Of a stretch of 64,000 bases of DNA, positions 1 to 9,462 are shown piece by piece. Made by a program: the position numbers and the translations under genes. Position 1 is the first letter of the stretch, and each line of letters starts with the position of its first letter. Below the pieces are notes generated by a model. It did not search any database. It was not told the DNA's origin and worked only from the letters and a program-made list of their open reading frames with translations. This DNA is from Saccharospirillum mangrovi (lineage in GTDB: Bacteria > Pseudomonadota > Gammaproteobacteria > Pseudomonadales > Natronospirillaceae), in assembly GCF_003367315.1 (NCBI RefSeq), contig NZ_CP031415.1, positions 3,098,001 to 3,162,000 of the forward strand. Reading direction: 5' to 3'.

Positions 1-3000
1 GCCGTCGCCTGCATTGCCGTTGCCGTTCACGGTGCCGTCAAAGGTGATGCTGCCGTTGCTGGTGGTTTGCAGTGTCAGGCTGTCGTTCAGTGTGACGGCG
101 CCGCCGTAACTTTGGTTACCGCTGGTGGTGACATTGCCTGCCAGACTGACCGCATGGTTAGCGGTCAAGCTGGCCAGATCGGCGACCGCATCGGCAAAGA
201 TGGCGGTGCCGTTGGCGGTCGATAACGTCAGCGACTGGGTGCCGTCGTCGCCATCGACGGTTTCGCTGAAGGTAATGTTGCCATTGTTGGATGTGAGCGC
301 CGCGCTATCGGTCAGCGTCACAACGCCGCTGTAAATCTGGCTGCCTTCGGTGGTGATGGCGCTGCTGCCGATGCTGACCGAGCTGTCGGCGCTGGTGACA
401 TTCAGACTCGCCAGACTGTCGGTGTTGCCCATCACGCCATTCAGGGTGACGGTGCCGGTTCCGGTACTGAGCGTCAGTGAATCTTTGGCGCCACCGCCGT
501 TGCCATTCACGGTGCTGGCACTGGTGAAGGTGATGTTGCCGTTGCTGGTGGTTTCCAGCGTGAGGTCCTGATTCAACGTCACTGCGCCGTCGTAACGTTG
601 ATTGCCACTGGTCGTTACGTTGTCGCCCAGTGCAATGGCATTCGCGCTGACATCCAGACCACCCAGTTCGATGCCGCCCACAACGCCCGCAAAGCTGACA
701 TCGCCGTCGGCCACCAGCGTTAACGATTCACCGTCGGCGTCGCCGGTAAAGCCGTTGACGGTGCCGCCAAAATCAATGTTGCCGTTGCTCGCGGCTGTTG
801 TCGTCAACGTCACGTTATTAGTGAGTGTGACGTTGCCCGCGTAGTTCTGATCGCCGTCGGTGGTGACGTTGCCACCCAATGTGACCGCGCTGTTTGAACT
901 GGTCACGTCCAGGAATTCCAGCGCATCGATGTTGCCAACCGATGAATTAAATATGACCGCGCCGGTTCCAGTGGTCAGTGTCAGCGATTCTTCACCGTCA
1001 CCAGCGTTGTTGTTGCCATTGACCGCACCCGAAAAGGTAACGCTGCCGTTGCTGGTGGTTTCCAGCGTGACGTCGTCATTCAAGGTCACTGCGCCGACAT
1101 AACTCTGGTTGCCACTGGTGGTGACATCGCCCGCCAGACTGACCGCATGGTTGGCAGTGACGCTGGCGAGATTACTGATGGCATCGGCAAAAATTGCGGT
1201 ACCGCTCGCGTTCGACAAGGTCAGCGATTGCGAACCATCGTCACCACTCACCGTGTTGTTGAAGGTGATGTTGCCGTTGCTGGAGCTGAAGGTTGCGTTG
1301 TTCGTCAGTGTGACCGCGCCGCTGTACAACTGACTGTTGGTGGTTGATACGTTGCCACCGATGTTGATCGTGCTGTTGCCGCTGTTAATGCTCAGGCTGG
1401 TCAGGGTGGCGGTGCCGCCGACCGTGTCGTCGAAGCTGACCACGCCGGTGCCGGCGCTCAAGGTCAGTGAGTGCGCGCCATTCAGCGTGTCTTCAAAATG
1501 AATGTCGCTGTTGTTATTGGTCGCCAGCGTGAGGTTGCTGGTCAGATTCACCTCGCCCACGTAATGCTGGTTGCCGCTGGTGGTGACGTTGCCACCCAAG
1601 TCGATGGCGTTGGCGGTTACGTCCAGGCCACCCATTTCGGTACCGCCGACGACATCGGCAAAACTCACGTCGCCATCGGCGACCAGCGTTAACGATTCAC
1701 TGTCGGCGTCACCGGTGAAGCCGTTCACTGTGCCGCCAAAATCGATGTCGCCTGCGCTCGCGCTTGTGGTGGTCAGCGTGAGGTTGTCGTTTAACGTGAC
1801 ATCGCCCGCGTAGAGTTGATCACCACTGGTGGTGACGTTACCGCCCAGCACAATGGCACCGTCGGCACCGGTGATGGTCAGACCGCCCAGTTCACCATCA
1901 ACGCCGCCACCGACGACGCCGCTCAAGGTCACTGTGCCGGTGCCAGCATTCACGGTCAGCGTATGCGCCGCACTGGCTTCGCTGTCGACGCTGTTGTCAA
2001 AACCGACCGCGCTGTCGGTGGTATTGAGCGTGACGTTTTCCGACAGCGTCACGGCGCCGGTGTATTGCTGCGTGCCGGTGGTGGTGATGTTGCCACCCAG
2101 ATCAATCGAACCGCCCGCCGCATTAATATCCAAACTGCCCAAGGCACCATTGGCACCCAAACCGACATTGCCCAATGTGACGGCACCGGTGCCAGCGTTG
2201 AGTGTCAGCGCATTGGCTTCGCTGGCTTCACTGTTGATGGCGTTGTCAAAACTGATGGCGCTGTTGGTGGTCGTCAACGCGACGGTTTCCGCCAGTGTGA
2301 CCGTACCGGCGTAACTCTGTGCGCCCGTAGTCGTGACGTTGCCACCGAGCACCGTAGCCGTGTTCGAATCGCTGACGGTCAAACTGCCCAAAGCGCCATT
2401 GGTGCCGGTGCCGACGGCACCGTTCAGCGTCACCGTGCCGCTGCCCGCGTTCAGCGTCAGAGTATTTTCTTCACTGGCTTCGCTGTTGATGGAACCGACA
2501 ACGCCGATGTTGCTGTTCGTGGTATTCAGCGCGACATCCTGATTCAGCGTCACCGCGCCGGTGTAGGATTGCGCGCCCGCCGTGGTGACGTTGTCGTTCA
2601 GTGCGATGGCATTTGCGGTGACCGACAAAGCGGCGACGCTGACCGATTCGTCTTCGACGCCGCTGGCGTCGTTGCCAAAGGTGACCGAGCCGCTGGTTTC
2701 ACCCGCGTCCACAGTCAAGGTGTGGCTGTTGCCACCGTCACTGACGGCGGAAGCGAACAGAATGTCGTCGTCGTTTGCATCCAGCGTGACGTTGTTCGTC
2801 AGCGTCACGGCAGCGTTGTAGGTTTGCGCGCCTTCGGTGCTGATATTGGCACCCAGGCTGGCAGCGTTGTTCACCGTCAAACTCGCCAGGCTGTCGCCGC
2901 CCCCGACAATGCCTTGGAAGATGGCCGTGCCGGTTCCGGTGGTCAGCGTCAGCGACTCTTTGCCACCGGCGCTGTCGCCATCAACCGTGCTTGCAAAGGT

Positions 3001-5060
3001 GATGTCATCGTCGGCAGCGCTCAGCGCGACACCATTAGTGAGTGTCACCGCACCGCTGTAGGTTTGGGTGCCGTCTGTGCTGATGTCCGCACCCAGGCTG
3101 GCGGCGTTGTTCACTGTCAGACTTGCCAGGCTGTCACTGCCACCGACGATGCCTTGGAAGATGGACGTACCGGTCCCGGTGGTGAGCGTCAGCGATTCTT
3201 TGTCACCGGCGCTGTTGCCATTGATGGTGTTGCTGAAGGTAATGTCGCTGTTGGTGGTTTGCAGCGACACATCCTGATTCAACGTCACAGCGCCGGTGTA
3301 GGTTTGGCTTCCTGTGGCATCTGTGTCGGTGCTGACGTTGTCGTTCAACGTGATTGCATTAGCAGTCACGGCCAGACTGCCAACCGATACCGACTCATCG
3401 TCGACACCGCTGGCGTCGTCTCCGAAGGTGACCGAACCGCTGGCCGCCCCGGCATCCACAGTTAATGCATGGCCGCTGCCGCTGACGTTGGCGGCAAACA
3501 GAATGTCGTCGTCATCGGCATCCAGGGTAACGTCATTGGTCAGCGTCACTGTGCCGGAATAGGTTTGCGCGCCATCGGTGTTGATGTTGGCGCCTATGCT
3601 GGCGGCGTTGTTCACCGTCAAACTCGCCAGACTGTCACTGCCACCAACCTCGCCCTGGAAGATTGATGTGCCAGTGCCGGTGGTCAAAGTCAGCGATTCT
3701 TTGCCGCCCGCGCCATTGCCATTGACGGTGCTGGTGAAAGTGATATTGCTGTCGTCGGTTTGCAGTTCCACGCCCTGATTGAGCGTGACCGCGCCGGTGT
3801 AGGTTTGGGTGCCGGTCCCGTTATTGTCGGTGGTGACGTTATCGTTCAGCGCGATGGAACTCGCGGTGACCGACAGGCTGCCCACCGTGACCGATTCATC
3901 TTCGACACCACTGGCATCGTCGCCAAAGGTGACGGTACCAATGCCTGAACCAGCATCAATCGTTAATGCATGTGTGCTGCCACTGATGCTGGACGAAAAC
4001 AGAATGTCATCCTCGTCCGCATTCAGGGCCACATTGTTCGTCAAGGTCACCGCGCCGCCGTAGGTTTGAGCCCCTTCGGTGCTGACATCAGCGCCCAAAT
4101 TGACCGAACCCGTTGCGCTGGTGATGTCCAGGAATTGCAAGCTGTCGGTACCACCGACCGCGCCACTGAACGTCACAGCGCCAGTTCCGGTTGTCAGCGT
4201 CAGGGATTCTTCGCCATCACCGGAATCGCTGTCACCGTCGACCGTTGCGCTGAAGGTAATGTCGCTGTCGGTGGTCTGGAGTGTGACGTCGGCGTTCAAG
4301 ACAACCGCGCCGGCGTAGGTTTGTGCGCCGTCAGTGGTGACATTGCCACCCAGCTCAGTTGCAGCGGTAGCACTGGTGACGCTCAAGGACTCCAGGCTGT
4401 CGGTGCCGCCGACAGCATCGCCGAAGATGACCGCACCCGTACCCGTGGTGAGCGTCAACGATTCTTCGCCATCACCGGAATCGCTGTCGCCGTCGACCGT
4501 TGCGCTGAAGGTAATGTCGCTGTCGGTGGTTTGAAGGGTAACGTCGGCATTCAGCGTGACTGCGCCACCGTAGGTTTGGGCACCCTCGGTGGTGACATTG
4601 CCTGTTAACTGAGTCGAACCCGTGCCAGTGATGTTCAGGAATTCCAGACTGTCGGTGCTGCCTACCGCGTTGCCAAAAATAACGGGGCCTGTTCCTGCAG
4701 ACAGGGTTAACGACTCTTTGCCATTGCCGCCGTCGCTATCACCGTTGATCGCACTGGCAAAACTGATTTGGTCGTCGGTCGTCGTCAAAGTGACATCACT
4801 GCTCAAAGTGACTGCGCCGGTATAAGTCTGAGTACCAGTGGTACTGACATTGGCACTCAGATCAGAAGCACCAGACACACTGAGATCCGCGACGCCACTG
4901 AGTGTACCGTCCAGATCCAGATCGCCATTGATGTCGAGGCCATTGCTGTTGCCGGCGACCAGGCCGCCGAAGTGAATGGTCGAGCCTTGCAAGGTGAGTG
5001 AATCGCTGAGCGCGACTGCGTTGCTGTACGTCTGAGCACCACCGGACGTCACATCAGCAC
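1..5060 (-). repeat. About 20 tandem repeats of ~240 bp (80 aa) inside tpsA
   Basis: A recurring block that reads on the minus strand roughly as GGNVTTTSGNQxYxGxV-LTxNVTL, then GxITFxGTVNG, SLTL-AGTG and a further beta-strand piece. On the plus strand its marker is a variant of ggtggtgacgttgccacc, seen near 125, 345, 600, 850, 1110, 1335, 1570, 1820, 2075, 2325, 2575, 2830, 3068, 3320, 3570, 3815, 4070, 4325, 4580, 4835 and 5040, a period of 225-260 bp. The pattern fits a right-handed beta-helix stalk. Copies differ by many substitutions, so the array is not recent, though some neighbours (for example around 2830 and 3070) are very close. Confidence 0.9.
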
Positions 5061-6900
5061 CCAGCGAAATACCACCGCCAGCGGCCATGATAACCGTGCC
5101 TGCTCCAGCCCCACCGGAGGCGTCTATGGTCCCAGCGGTGGTGATCATATGGCCCGATAAATCGATGTTGCCACCAACACTGGTCAGGCCTGCGGTTGAC
5201 ACCGAGAGTGAGCCGGAATTGTTGTCGTCTGAATCGGCTTGCAGTGTGATGTTGCCGCCGTTGGTGGTAATGCCGGCGTTCAGTTCGATGTCATTGCCAG
5301 CCTGCAAGGTGATGCTGGTGCCGGCGTTGGCGATGTTGATGTCGGCGCCAATGGCCTGGGTGATGTCGTTGGATGCCTGCAATACGACATTGGCCGTCTG
5401 AGTGTTGATGGTGTCGGTACCAATTTCGAAATCGCCGGCACCATCGCCAAACAATACGTCGCCGCTGTTGGTCAGTTCGATATCGTCCGAACCCGCGCCG
5501 GCCACGATGTTGATGTTGGTCGGGTCGAGCAGCAGCACACCGAATTTGCCAAAGGCGGCGCTTAAATCCGCCAGGCCATAAAACGCCAGGTTCTGTTTGC
5601 CAGACACTTCGGCAAAACCGCCGTCGCCACCTTCGGCTCCGCCGCGCGCCGACAGGTTGCCGCCAAAGCGCGTCCAATCGTCGGCCCAAACGATGATGCG
5701 GCCGCCGTCGCCGAGCCGTTTGGCGTCGGCGTTCAAATTCACTTGCGAACCGACGATCACTTTTTGCGCGTTGGGAATGTCGGCGTTCTTACCCTGGTAG
5801 TCGCCGCCAATCAGAATCTCTCCGCCGCCGAGTTCGCCGCTGGCATCGACGCTCACCTCGCCAGTTAACGCAATCTGGTCGCCCAACAGATGCACCTGCC
5901 CGCCTTGCTGGCCGGAGGAGCTGGCGAGGATCTGGCTGCCGTCTTCGACCAGCAACGTTGAGTCTTCGGCGTGCAATGTGATGTTGCCGCCGTCGCTGTC
6001 GGCGTCGAGCGCGGAAGCGTCAATCTGGCCGGTGTTGACCACCGAACTGTTGGCACCGCCGCTGCCCACCAGGCTGATCACGCCACCGTTGTTCTCAATA
6101 CGGCCGGCCTTGATGATGCCTTCGTTATTGACCACTTGAGAGAAGATGTCTTGCGCCACCCGGCCTTCGAGCACGATGGTGCCGCCATTGGCGAGCAGTT
6201 CGCCGCTGTTGAGAATCGCGCTGTCGGCGCCGCTCAGATTGGCCAGCAGTTTTTCGTCGATGGTGAAGCGCATCAGACCATCGCCGTCGAAATCGAGCGC
6301 GATGCGGTCACCCACGGCTAAATTGATGCGTCCGGCGTGGGCGATGATGTAGCCGGTGTTTTCCACCCGGCTGCCCAACAAGGTCACGCTGCCACCGTTG
6401 GCGGCCTGAATGGTGCCATGGTTGACGACGCTGCCGTCGGTGCCGTCCTCGCGCTCAAATACCCAATCGCCGTTGAGGAAATCTTCGGTCGAAATGGCAT
6501 GGCCTGATGCCACCAATGAGCCAACACTGAGCTGCGCCGTGCTGCTGAAATACACGCCGTTGGGGTTGACCAGAATCACCTGTCCGTTGGCGTTGATCTG
6601 GCCCTGAATCACGCTGACGCTGCCGTTCAGAATCTGGTTGAGCACCACCGAACTGGACGACGGCTGGAAGAAGTTGACCGATTCATCGGTGTCGACATCA
6701 AAACCCTGCCACTCAATCACCAACTGGTCGGAATTCTGTTGCACGTTGGTGGTGTTGGCGTCGGGCTGTGCAATGCTGCCGTCGCCTGCTGTTACCTGAC
6801 CGCCCACCGGACTCGCACGCCCAATAGCCGCCGTCGCAGCTAAAATAGCCGCGGCCAGCGCCTTATAGGCGAACTTGGGGCGATTAGAAATTCCAGGCAA
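1..6900 (-). CDS. TpsA giant filamentous-haemagglutinin-like adhesin (3' end outside window)
   Basis: Secreted exoprotein of a two-partner secretion system, exported through the TpsB encoded just upstream. The frame is open from 6900 to base 1 (2300 codons) and continues past the edge. The start is TTG at 6900: a stop lies two codons upstream in this frame and no ATG precedes the signal peptide, so translation probably depends on coupling to tpsB, whose last 17 bases it overlaps. The N-terminus has a signal peptide (hydrophobic ALAAAILAATAAIG) and then the TPS recognition domain, with NQIL near residue 88 and NPNG near residue 112, both typical of FhaB/HpmA-type proteins. After about residue 610 it becomes tandem repeats of about 80 residues. 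Role: surface adhesin, biofilm factor or, if a toxin tip exists outside the window, contact-dependent inhibition. The C-terminus is not visible. Confidence 0.9.
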   Translation of the reverse strand, partial: MPGISNRPKFAYKALAAAILAATAAIGRASPVGGQVTAGDGSIAQPDANTTNVQQNSDQLVIEWQGFDVDTDESVNFFQPSSSSVVLNQILNGSVSVIQGQINANGQVILVNPNGVYFSSTAQLSVGSLVASGHAISTEDFLNGDWVFEREDGTDGSVVNHGTIQAANGGSVTLLGSRVENTGYIIAHAGRINLAVGDRIALDFDGDGLMRFTIDEKLLANLSGADSAILNSGELLANGGTIVLEGRVAQDIFSQVVNNEGIIKAGRIENNGGVISLVGSGGANSSVVNTGQIDASALDADSDGGNITLHAEDSTLLVEDGSQILASSSGQQGGQVHLLGDQIALTGEVSVDASGELGGGEILIGGDYQGKNADIPNAQKVIVGSQVNLNADAKRLGDGGRIIVWADDWTRFGGNLSARGGAEGGDGGFAEVSGKQNLAFYGLADLSAAFGKFGVLLLDPTNINIVAGAGSDDIELTNSGDVLFGDGAGDFEIGTDTINTQTANVVLQASNDITQAIGADINIANAGTSITLQAGNDIELNAGITTNGGNITLQADSDDNNSGSLSVSTAGLTSVGGNIDLSGHMITTAGTIDASGGAGAGTVIMAAGGGISLGADVTSGGAQTYSNAVALSDSLTLQGSTIHFGGLVAGNSNGLDINGDLDLDGTLSGVADLSVSGASDLSANVSTTGTQTYTGAVTLSSDVTLTTTDDQISFASAINGDSDGGNGKESLTLSAGTGPVIFGNAVGSTDSLEFLNITGTGSTQLTGNVTTEGAQTYGGAVTLNADVTLQTTDSDITFSATVDGDSDSGDGEESLTLTTGTGAVIFGDAVGGTDSLESLSVTSATAATELGGNVTTDGAQTYAGAVVLNADVTLQTTDSDITFSATVDGDSDSGDGEESLTLTTGTGAVTFSGAVGGTDSLQFLDITSATGSVNLGADVSTEGAQTYGGAVTLTNNVALNADEDDILFSSSISGSTHALTIDAGSGIGTVTFGDDASGVEDESVTVGSLSVTASSIALNDNVTTDNNGTGTQTYTGAVTLNQGVELQTDDSNITFTSTVNGNGAGGKESLTLTTGTGTSIFQGEVGGSDSLASLTVNNAASIGANINTDGAQTYSGTVTLTNDVTLDADDDDILFAANVSGSGHALTVDAGAASGSVTFGDDASGVDDESVSVGSLAVTANAITLNDNVSTDTDATGSQTYTGAVTLNQDVSLQTTNSDITFSNTINGNSAGDKESLTLTTGTGTSIFQGIVGGSDSLASLTVNNAASLGADISTDGTQTYSGAVTLTNGVALSAADDDITFASTVDGDSAGGKESLTLTTGTGTAIFQGIVGGGDSLASLTVNNAASLGANISTEGAQTYNAAVTLTNNVTLDANDDDILFASAVSDGGNSHTLTVDAGETSGSVTFGNDASGVEDESVSVAALSVTANAIALNDNVTTAGAQSYTGAVTLNQDVALNTTNSNIGVVGSINSEASEENTLTLNAGSGTVTLNGAVGTGTNGALGSLTVSDSNTATVLGGNVTTTGAQSYAGTVTLAETVALTTTNSAISFDNAINSEASEANALTLNAGTGAVTLGNVGLGANGALGSLDINAAGGSIDLGGNITTTGTQQYTGAVTLSENVTLNTTDSAVGFDNSVDSEASAAHTLTVNAGTGTVTLSGVVGGGVDGELGGLTITGADGAIVLGGNVTTSGDQLYAGDVTLNDNLTLTTTSASAGDIDFGGTVNGFTGDADSESLTLVADGDVSFADVVGGTEMGGLDVTANAIDLGGNVTTSGNQHYVGEVNLTSNLTLATNNNSDIHFEDTLNGAHSLTLSAGTGVVSFDDTVGGTATLTSLSINSGNSTINIGGNVSTTNSQLYSGAVTLTNNATFSSSNGNITFNNTVSGDDGSQSLTLSNASGTAIFADAISNLASVTANHAVSLAGDVTTSGNQSYVGAVTLNDDVTLETTSNGSVTFSGAVNGNNNAGDGEESLTLTTGTGAVIFNSSVGNIDALEFLDVTSSNSAVTLGGNVTTDGDQNYAGNVTLTNNVTLTTTAASNGNIDFGGTVNGFTGDADGESLTLVADGDVSFAGVVGGIELGGLDVSANAIALGDNVTTSGNQRYDGAVTLNQDLTLETTSNGNITFTSASTVNGNGGGAKDSLTLSTGTGTVTLNGVMGNTDSLASLNVTSADSSVSIGSSAITTEGSQIYSGVVTLTDSAALTSNNGNITFSETVDGDDGTQSLTLSTANGTAIFADAVADLASLTANHAVSLAGNVTTSGNQSYGGAVTLNDSLTLQTTSNGSITFDGTVNGNGNAGDG

Positions 6901-8698
6901 GGTCTAACCACAGCCGCGGCTGTGCCTCTTCGTCGTTTCCACTTTCATCCGCCAACGGCAGCGCAAATTGCAGACGCGACGTCAGTTGGTCAGGAATACC
7001 AAAACGCACACCGACGCCCAGCGTCGATAATTGAAACAAGCCGTCCACTTCACTCAGCAGCGGGTCGTTCTTCTGGCCGATACTGTGGTCGTAAAACACC
7101 GTCAGCTGCAGCAGTTCGCGCCAGCGCCAGCCACCAAAGGCCGGGTCGTCACCAATAAAGGGCGCCTGCACGAAATACTCGAGCGAGAACAAACCGCCGG
7201 TGTCGTACAGCGCGTAGGAACCGGGGAAACCACGCACGTGATCGGCACCGCCGACGGCGTATTGCTCCATCGGCACCAACAGCGACGGCGAATACTGGAA
7301 TTCGGTCCGCGCCAGTAACGAAGACGACGCATTCAGGTTCTGTAGACGCGAATAAAACACCAATCCTTTAACGAAGCTGCCGGCGGCGTAATCACCGGAA
7401 CCGCCACGGCGGCTGGGGCGATCGCTGCTGGGCAGATCGGCGGCGCTGTCGCCCATGGCGCCGAGCAAATTGTTGAAGCCCGTCGACACTTCCACGCCGG
7501 CGTAATTCAAACCGCTGAAGCGGGTATCGACCGAGTCGTAATCGACACCCAGCGTCAAGGTGGTCAGTTGGTCGACGTTGGCCTGGCTGCCGAAGCGGTC
7601 GGTGGTCGCTTGCTTGAGCGCCAGCTCGACACTGTTCGACAGGTTGCGTTCACGGCTGCGCTGCCAGATACGCTCGCCGGACAAGCCGACCTGAGTCGAC
7701 ACACCAGAAATATCCAGATTCTCGAAGTCGCCACCGACGGAAAAACTGTTGCGGTTGGCGTAAGCGCCGGCGCGCCAATAACGATCCCAGATGATGTTGT
7801 AATCCAGCTCGCCAAACAGACTGTTCGCCGGCAGCACAGAATGCTGCAACGTCAGGCCCAACTGATCGGCATGGCCCGACACATTGTTCCATTGCCCGCT
7901 GACGCGGCCGCGCCACAGGCCGGTGGTGTCGGAGCCGTGGTTGTCGAGGCGCACCGAGGTGTTAAAGCGTTCTTCGTTCGGCACGCGGATCAGCATGTTG
8001 GTTTCACCCACACGCTGCCCCGGTTGAAACATGCCAAATGCCGTCAGACCGGGGTAATCGGTCAGCACCAACAAGGCCGATTCCGCCGCCTGCTGGCTCA
8101 CCGGCTCGCCCAGCAATTGCTCAAACGGACGCTGCAGCGTGGCCTCGGAATACAGGCTGTTGCCTTCGGCCAACACCCGCCCCAGGCGACCCTCTAAGAC
8201 CTCAAGCTTCACGACTCCCTCCGTCACCGTCTGAACCGGCAAAATCGCCTGCGCCAGAATCAAACCGCGTGCTCGGTAATAATTGGCGATGCGCTCCGTC
8301 ACCGCCTCCAACTGGCCAATGGTGAACCCCTGTGGCCGCTCCAACCGAGCCGCTTCCACCAGGGCTTCCAATTCCGCCAGCACAATGCCGTACTGCGGCA
8401 GATCGCGCGCGTTCACCAATTCAAAGCGCGACACCTGAATGCGCTCGCCTTCGTCAACGGCCAAAGGCCGTTCGACAACCGGCGGAATTTCCAGCAGCGG
8501 GGTTGCAGATTCGGGGGGGATGCGTGGTAGGGTGTCGTTGCGTACCGCACCGGGCTGGACCCGATCGGGCAAGGGCTCTGGCGATTCCTCCGCCCATACG
8601 CTTCCTGCCAATCCAACCAGTCCTGCCAGGCCAACCAAAAGACCGCACGCAACAACCCGAGCCGGCGGTGCAAAACGGCCTTTTCCACGCCAACTCAT
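6884..8698 (-). CDS. TpsB two-partner secretion outer-membrane transporter (ShlB/FhaC family)
   Basis: 604-residue Omp85-superfamily transporter that moves the downstream TpsA across the outer membrane. It has a signal peptide (hydrophobic VVACGLLVGLAGLVGLAGSVWA), a periplasmic POTRA region at about residues 65-230 (including RARGLILAQAILP and VVKLEVLEGRLGRV, typical of POTRA_2/ShlB domains), then a beta-barrel ending in an aromatic residue (AWNF). The barrel contains VRGFPG near residue 490, the conserved VRG(F/Y) motif of FhaC-like proteins. Length is normal for the family (550-610). Its 3' end overlaps the TTG start of tpsA, a typical B-then-A order that ties the two together. Confidence 0.95.
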   Translation of the reverse strand: MSWRGKGRFAPPARVVACGLLVGLAGLVGLAGSVWAEESPEPLPDRVQPGAVRNDTLPRIPPESATPLLEIPPVVERPLAVDEGERIQVSRFELVNARDLPQYGIVLAELEALVEAARLERPQGFTIGQLEAVTERIANYYRARGLILAQAILPVQTVTEGVVKLEVLEGRLGRVLAEGNSLYSEATLQRPFEQLLGEPVSQQAAESALLVLTDYPGLTAFGMFQPGQRVGETNMLIRVPNEERFNTSVRLDNHGSDTTGLWRGRVSGQWNNVSGHADQLGLTLQHSVLPANSLFGELDYNIIWDRYWRAGAYANRNSFSVGGDFENLDISGVSTQVGLSGERIWQRSRERNLSNSVELALKQATTDRFGSQANVDQLTTLTLGVDYDSVDTRFSGLNYAGVEVSTGFNNLLGAMGDSAADLPSSDRPSRRGGSGDYAAGSFVKGLVFYSRLQNLNASSSLLARTEFQYSPSLLVPMEQYAVGGADHVRGFPGSYALYDTGGLFSLEYFVQAPFIGDDPAFGGWRWRELLQLTVFYDHSIGQKNDPLLSEVDGLFQLSTLGVGVRFGIPDQLTSRLQFALPLADESGNDEEAQPRLWLDLAWNF

Positions 8699-9462
8699 TG
8701 GCCAGCAACTCCCCTTCGAATCGCGGATATCCTTTAATTTCCGCTACTAGTTGGCATTTTCAGAAAATAAATTTTGACTTATTTCACAATTCAGCTTGAC
8801 AGCTTAAAGCCAGATCGGCAACGGAAAAAACCGACCAAATGGTGGATATTCAAACGGTGGTCTTTTTCTATCACTGATCGGTGGTAGAGCGGCTTGGTAG
8901 TGGGGTTCAGGCCATGTTCGGACAGATAAAACAAGCGGGTTTAGAAATGGTCTTTGGATGGGTTTGTAACTGTTTGTTTTAGTTGTTTATTTTAGGATGA
9001 AGTTTGGGGGTCAGGCGGATATTTAATTGTGGTGTTTGAGAAATAGGATTATCGGCTTGGGACAAATTGTTGGATTTGCTGGCTGACTGGTCAGTTTTAT
9101 TGGAAACAGTTATTCCGTTTAGTTGGGTTTAGGAAGCAGCAATGCCCAATTCAGGAAAAACGTTTCGGAATTCGTCACGACGCATAATTCATTAATCGCC
9201 CGCAGTTTAGCTCAGTAGCGAACGCTGAGCCTTAAAGTATCTGGCGGCGTCGATTTGTCGAACTCGACGCCGCCTAATGCCCATTAACGCTCGCTAACCG
9301 CCGCACAATGCCCTGTTGCCTTCCAGCTTAAGCTTGGAACGGGCGTCGCTTTCATCCAACAAGGCGATCGGGATATAACCGACCGTTGCTGCATGGAGCA
9401 TCAACACCAGGATATTGCGCTGGAGCCTTCAGGCCGCGGTTTTATCCGCGTCTCTCACTGGA
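8699..9462. other. Non-coding region between tpsB and the first paralogue, with two hairpins
   Basis: No convincing gene. The part next to tpsB (8700-9130) is AT-rich compared with its surroundings and presumably holds the tpsBA promoter. Two inverted repeats lie nearer the upstream gene: GCTCAG/CTGAGC at 9210-9230, and a perfect 11-bp pair GGCGGCGTCGA/TCGACGCCGCC at 9243-9274 with a 10-base loop. Neither has a clear T-run, so they may be Rho-dependent or bidirectional ends for the gene stopping at 9463. Confidence 0.6.
9243..9274 (-). terminator. Strong 11-bp hairpin downstream of the 515-residue exported protein
   Basis: Perfect 11-bp inverted repeat, loop 9254-9263, about 190 bases after the stop codon at 9463 on the minus strand. 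There is no U-tract, so intrinsic termination is doubtful; it may stabilise an mRNA end. Confidence 0.4.

Noticed and set aside
1816-3465. 549-codon open frame on the plus strand
   Set aside because: It is the antisense of the tpsA repeats in the codon-aligned frame; its repetitive composition mirrors the repeat array, and tpsA has the signal peptide and TPS domain.
1-5060. CRISPR array
   Set aside because: The repeats are about 240 bp, coding and diverged; no short regular repeat-spacer pattern occurs anywhere in the window.
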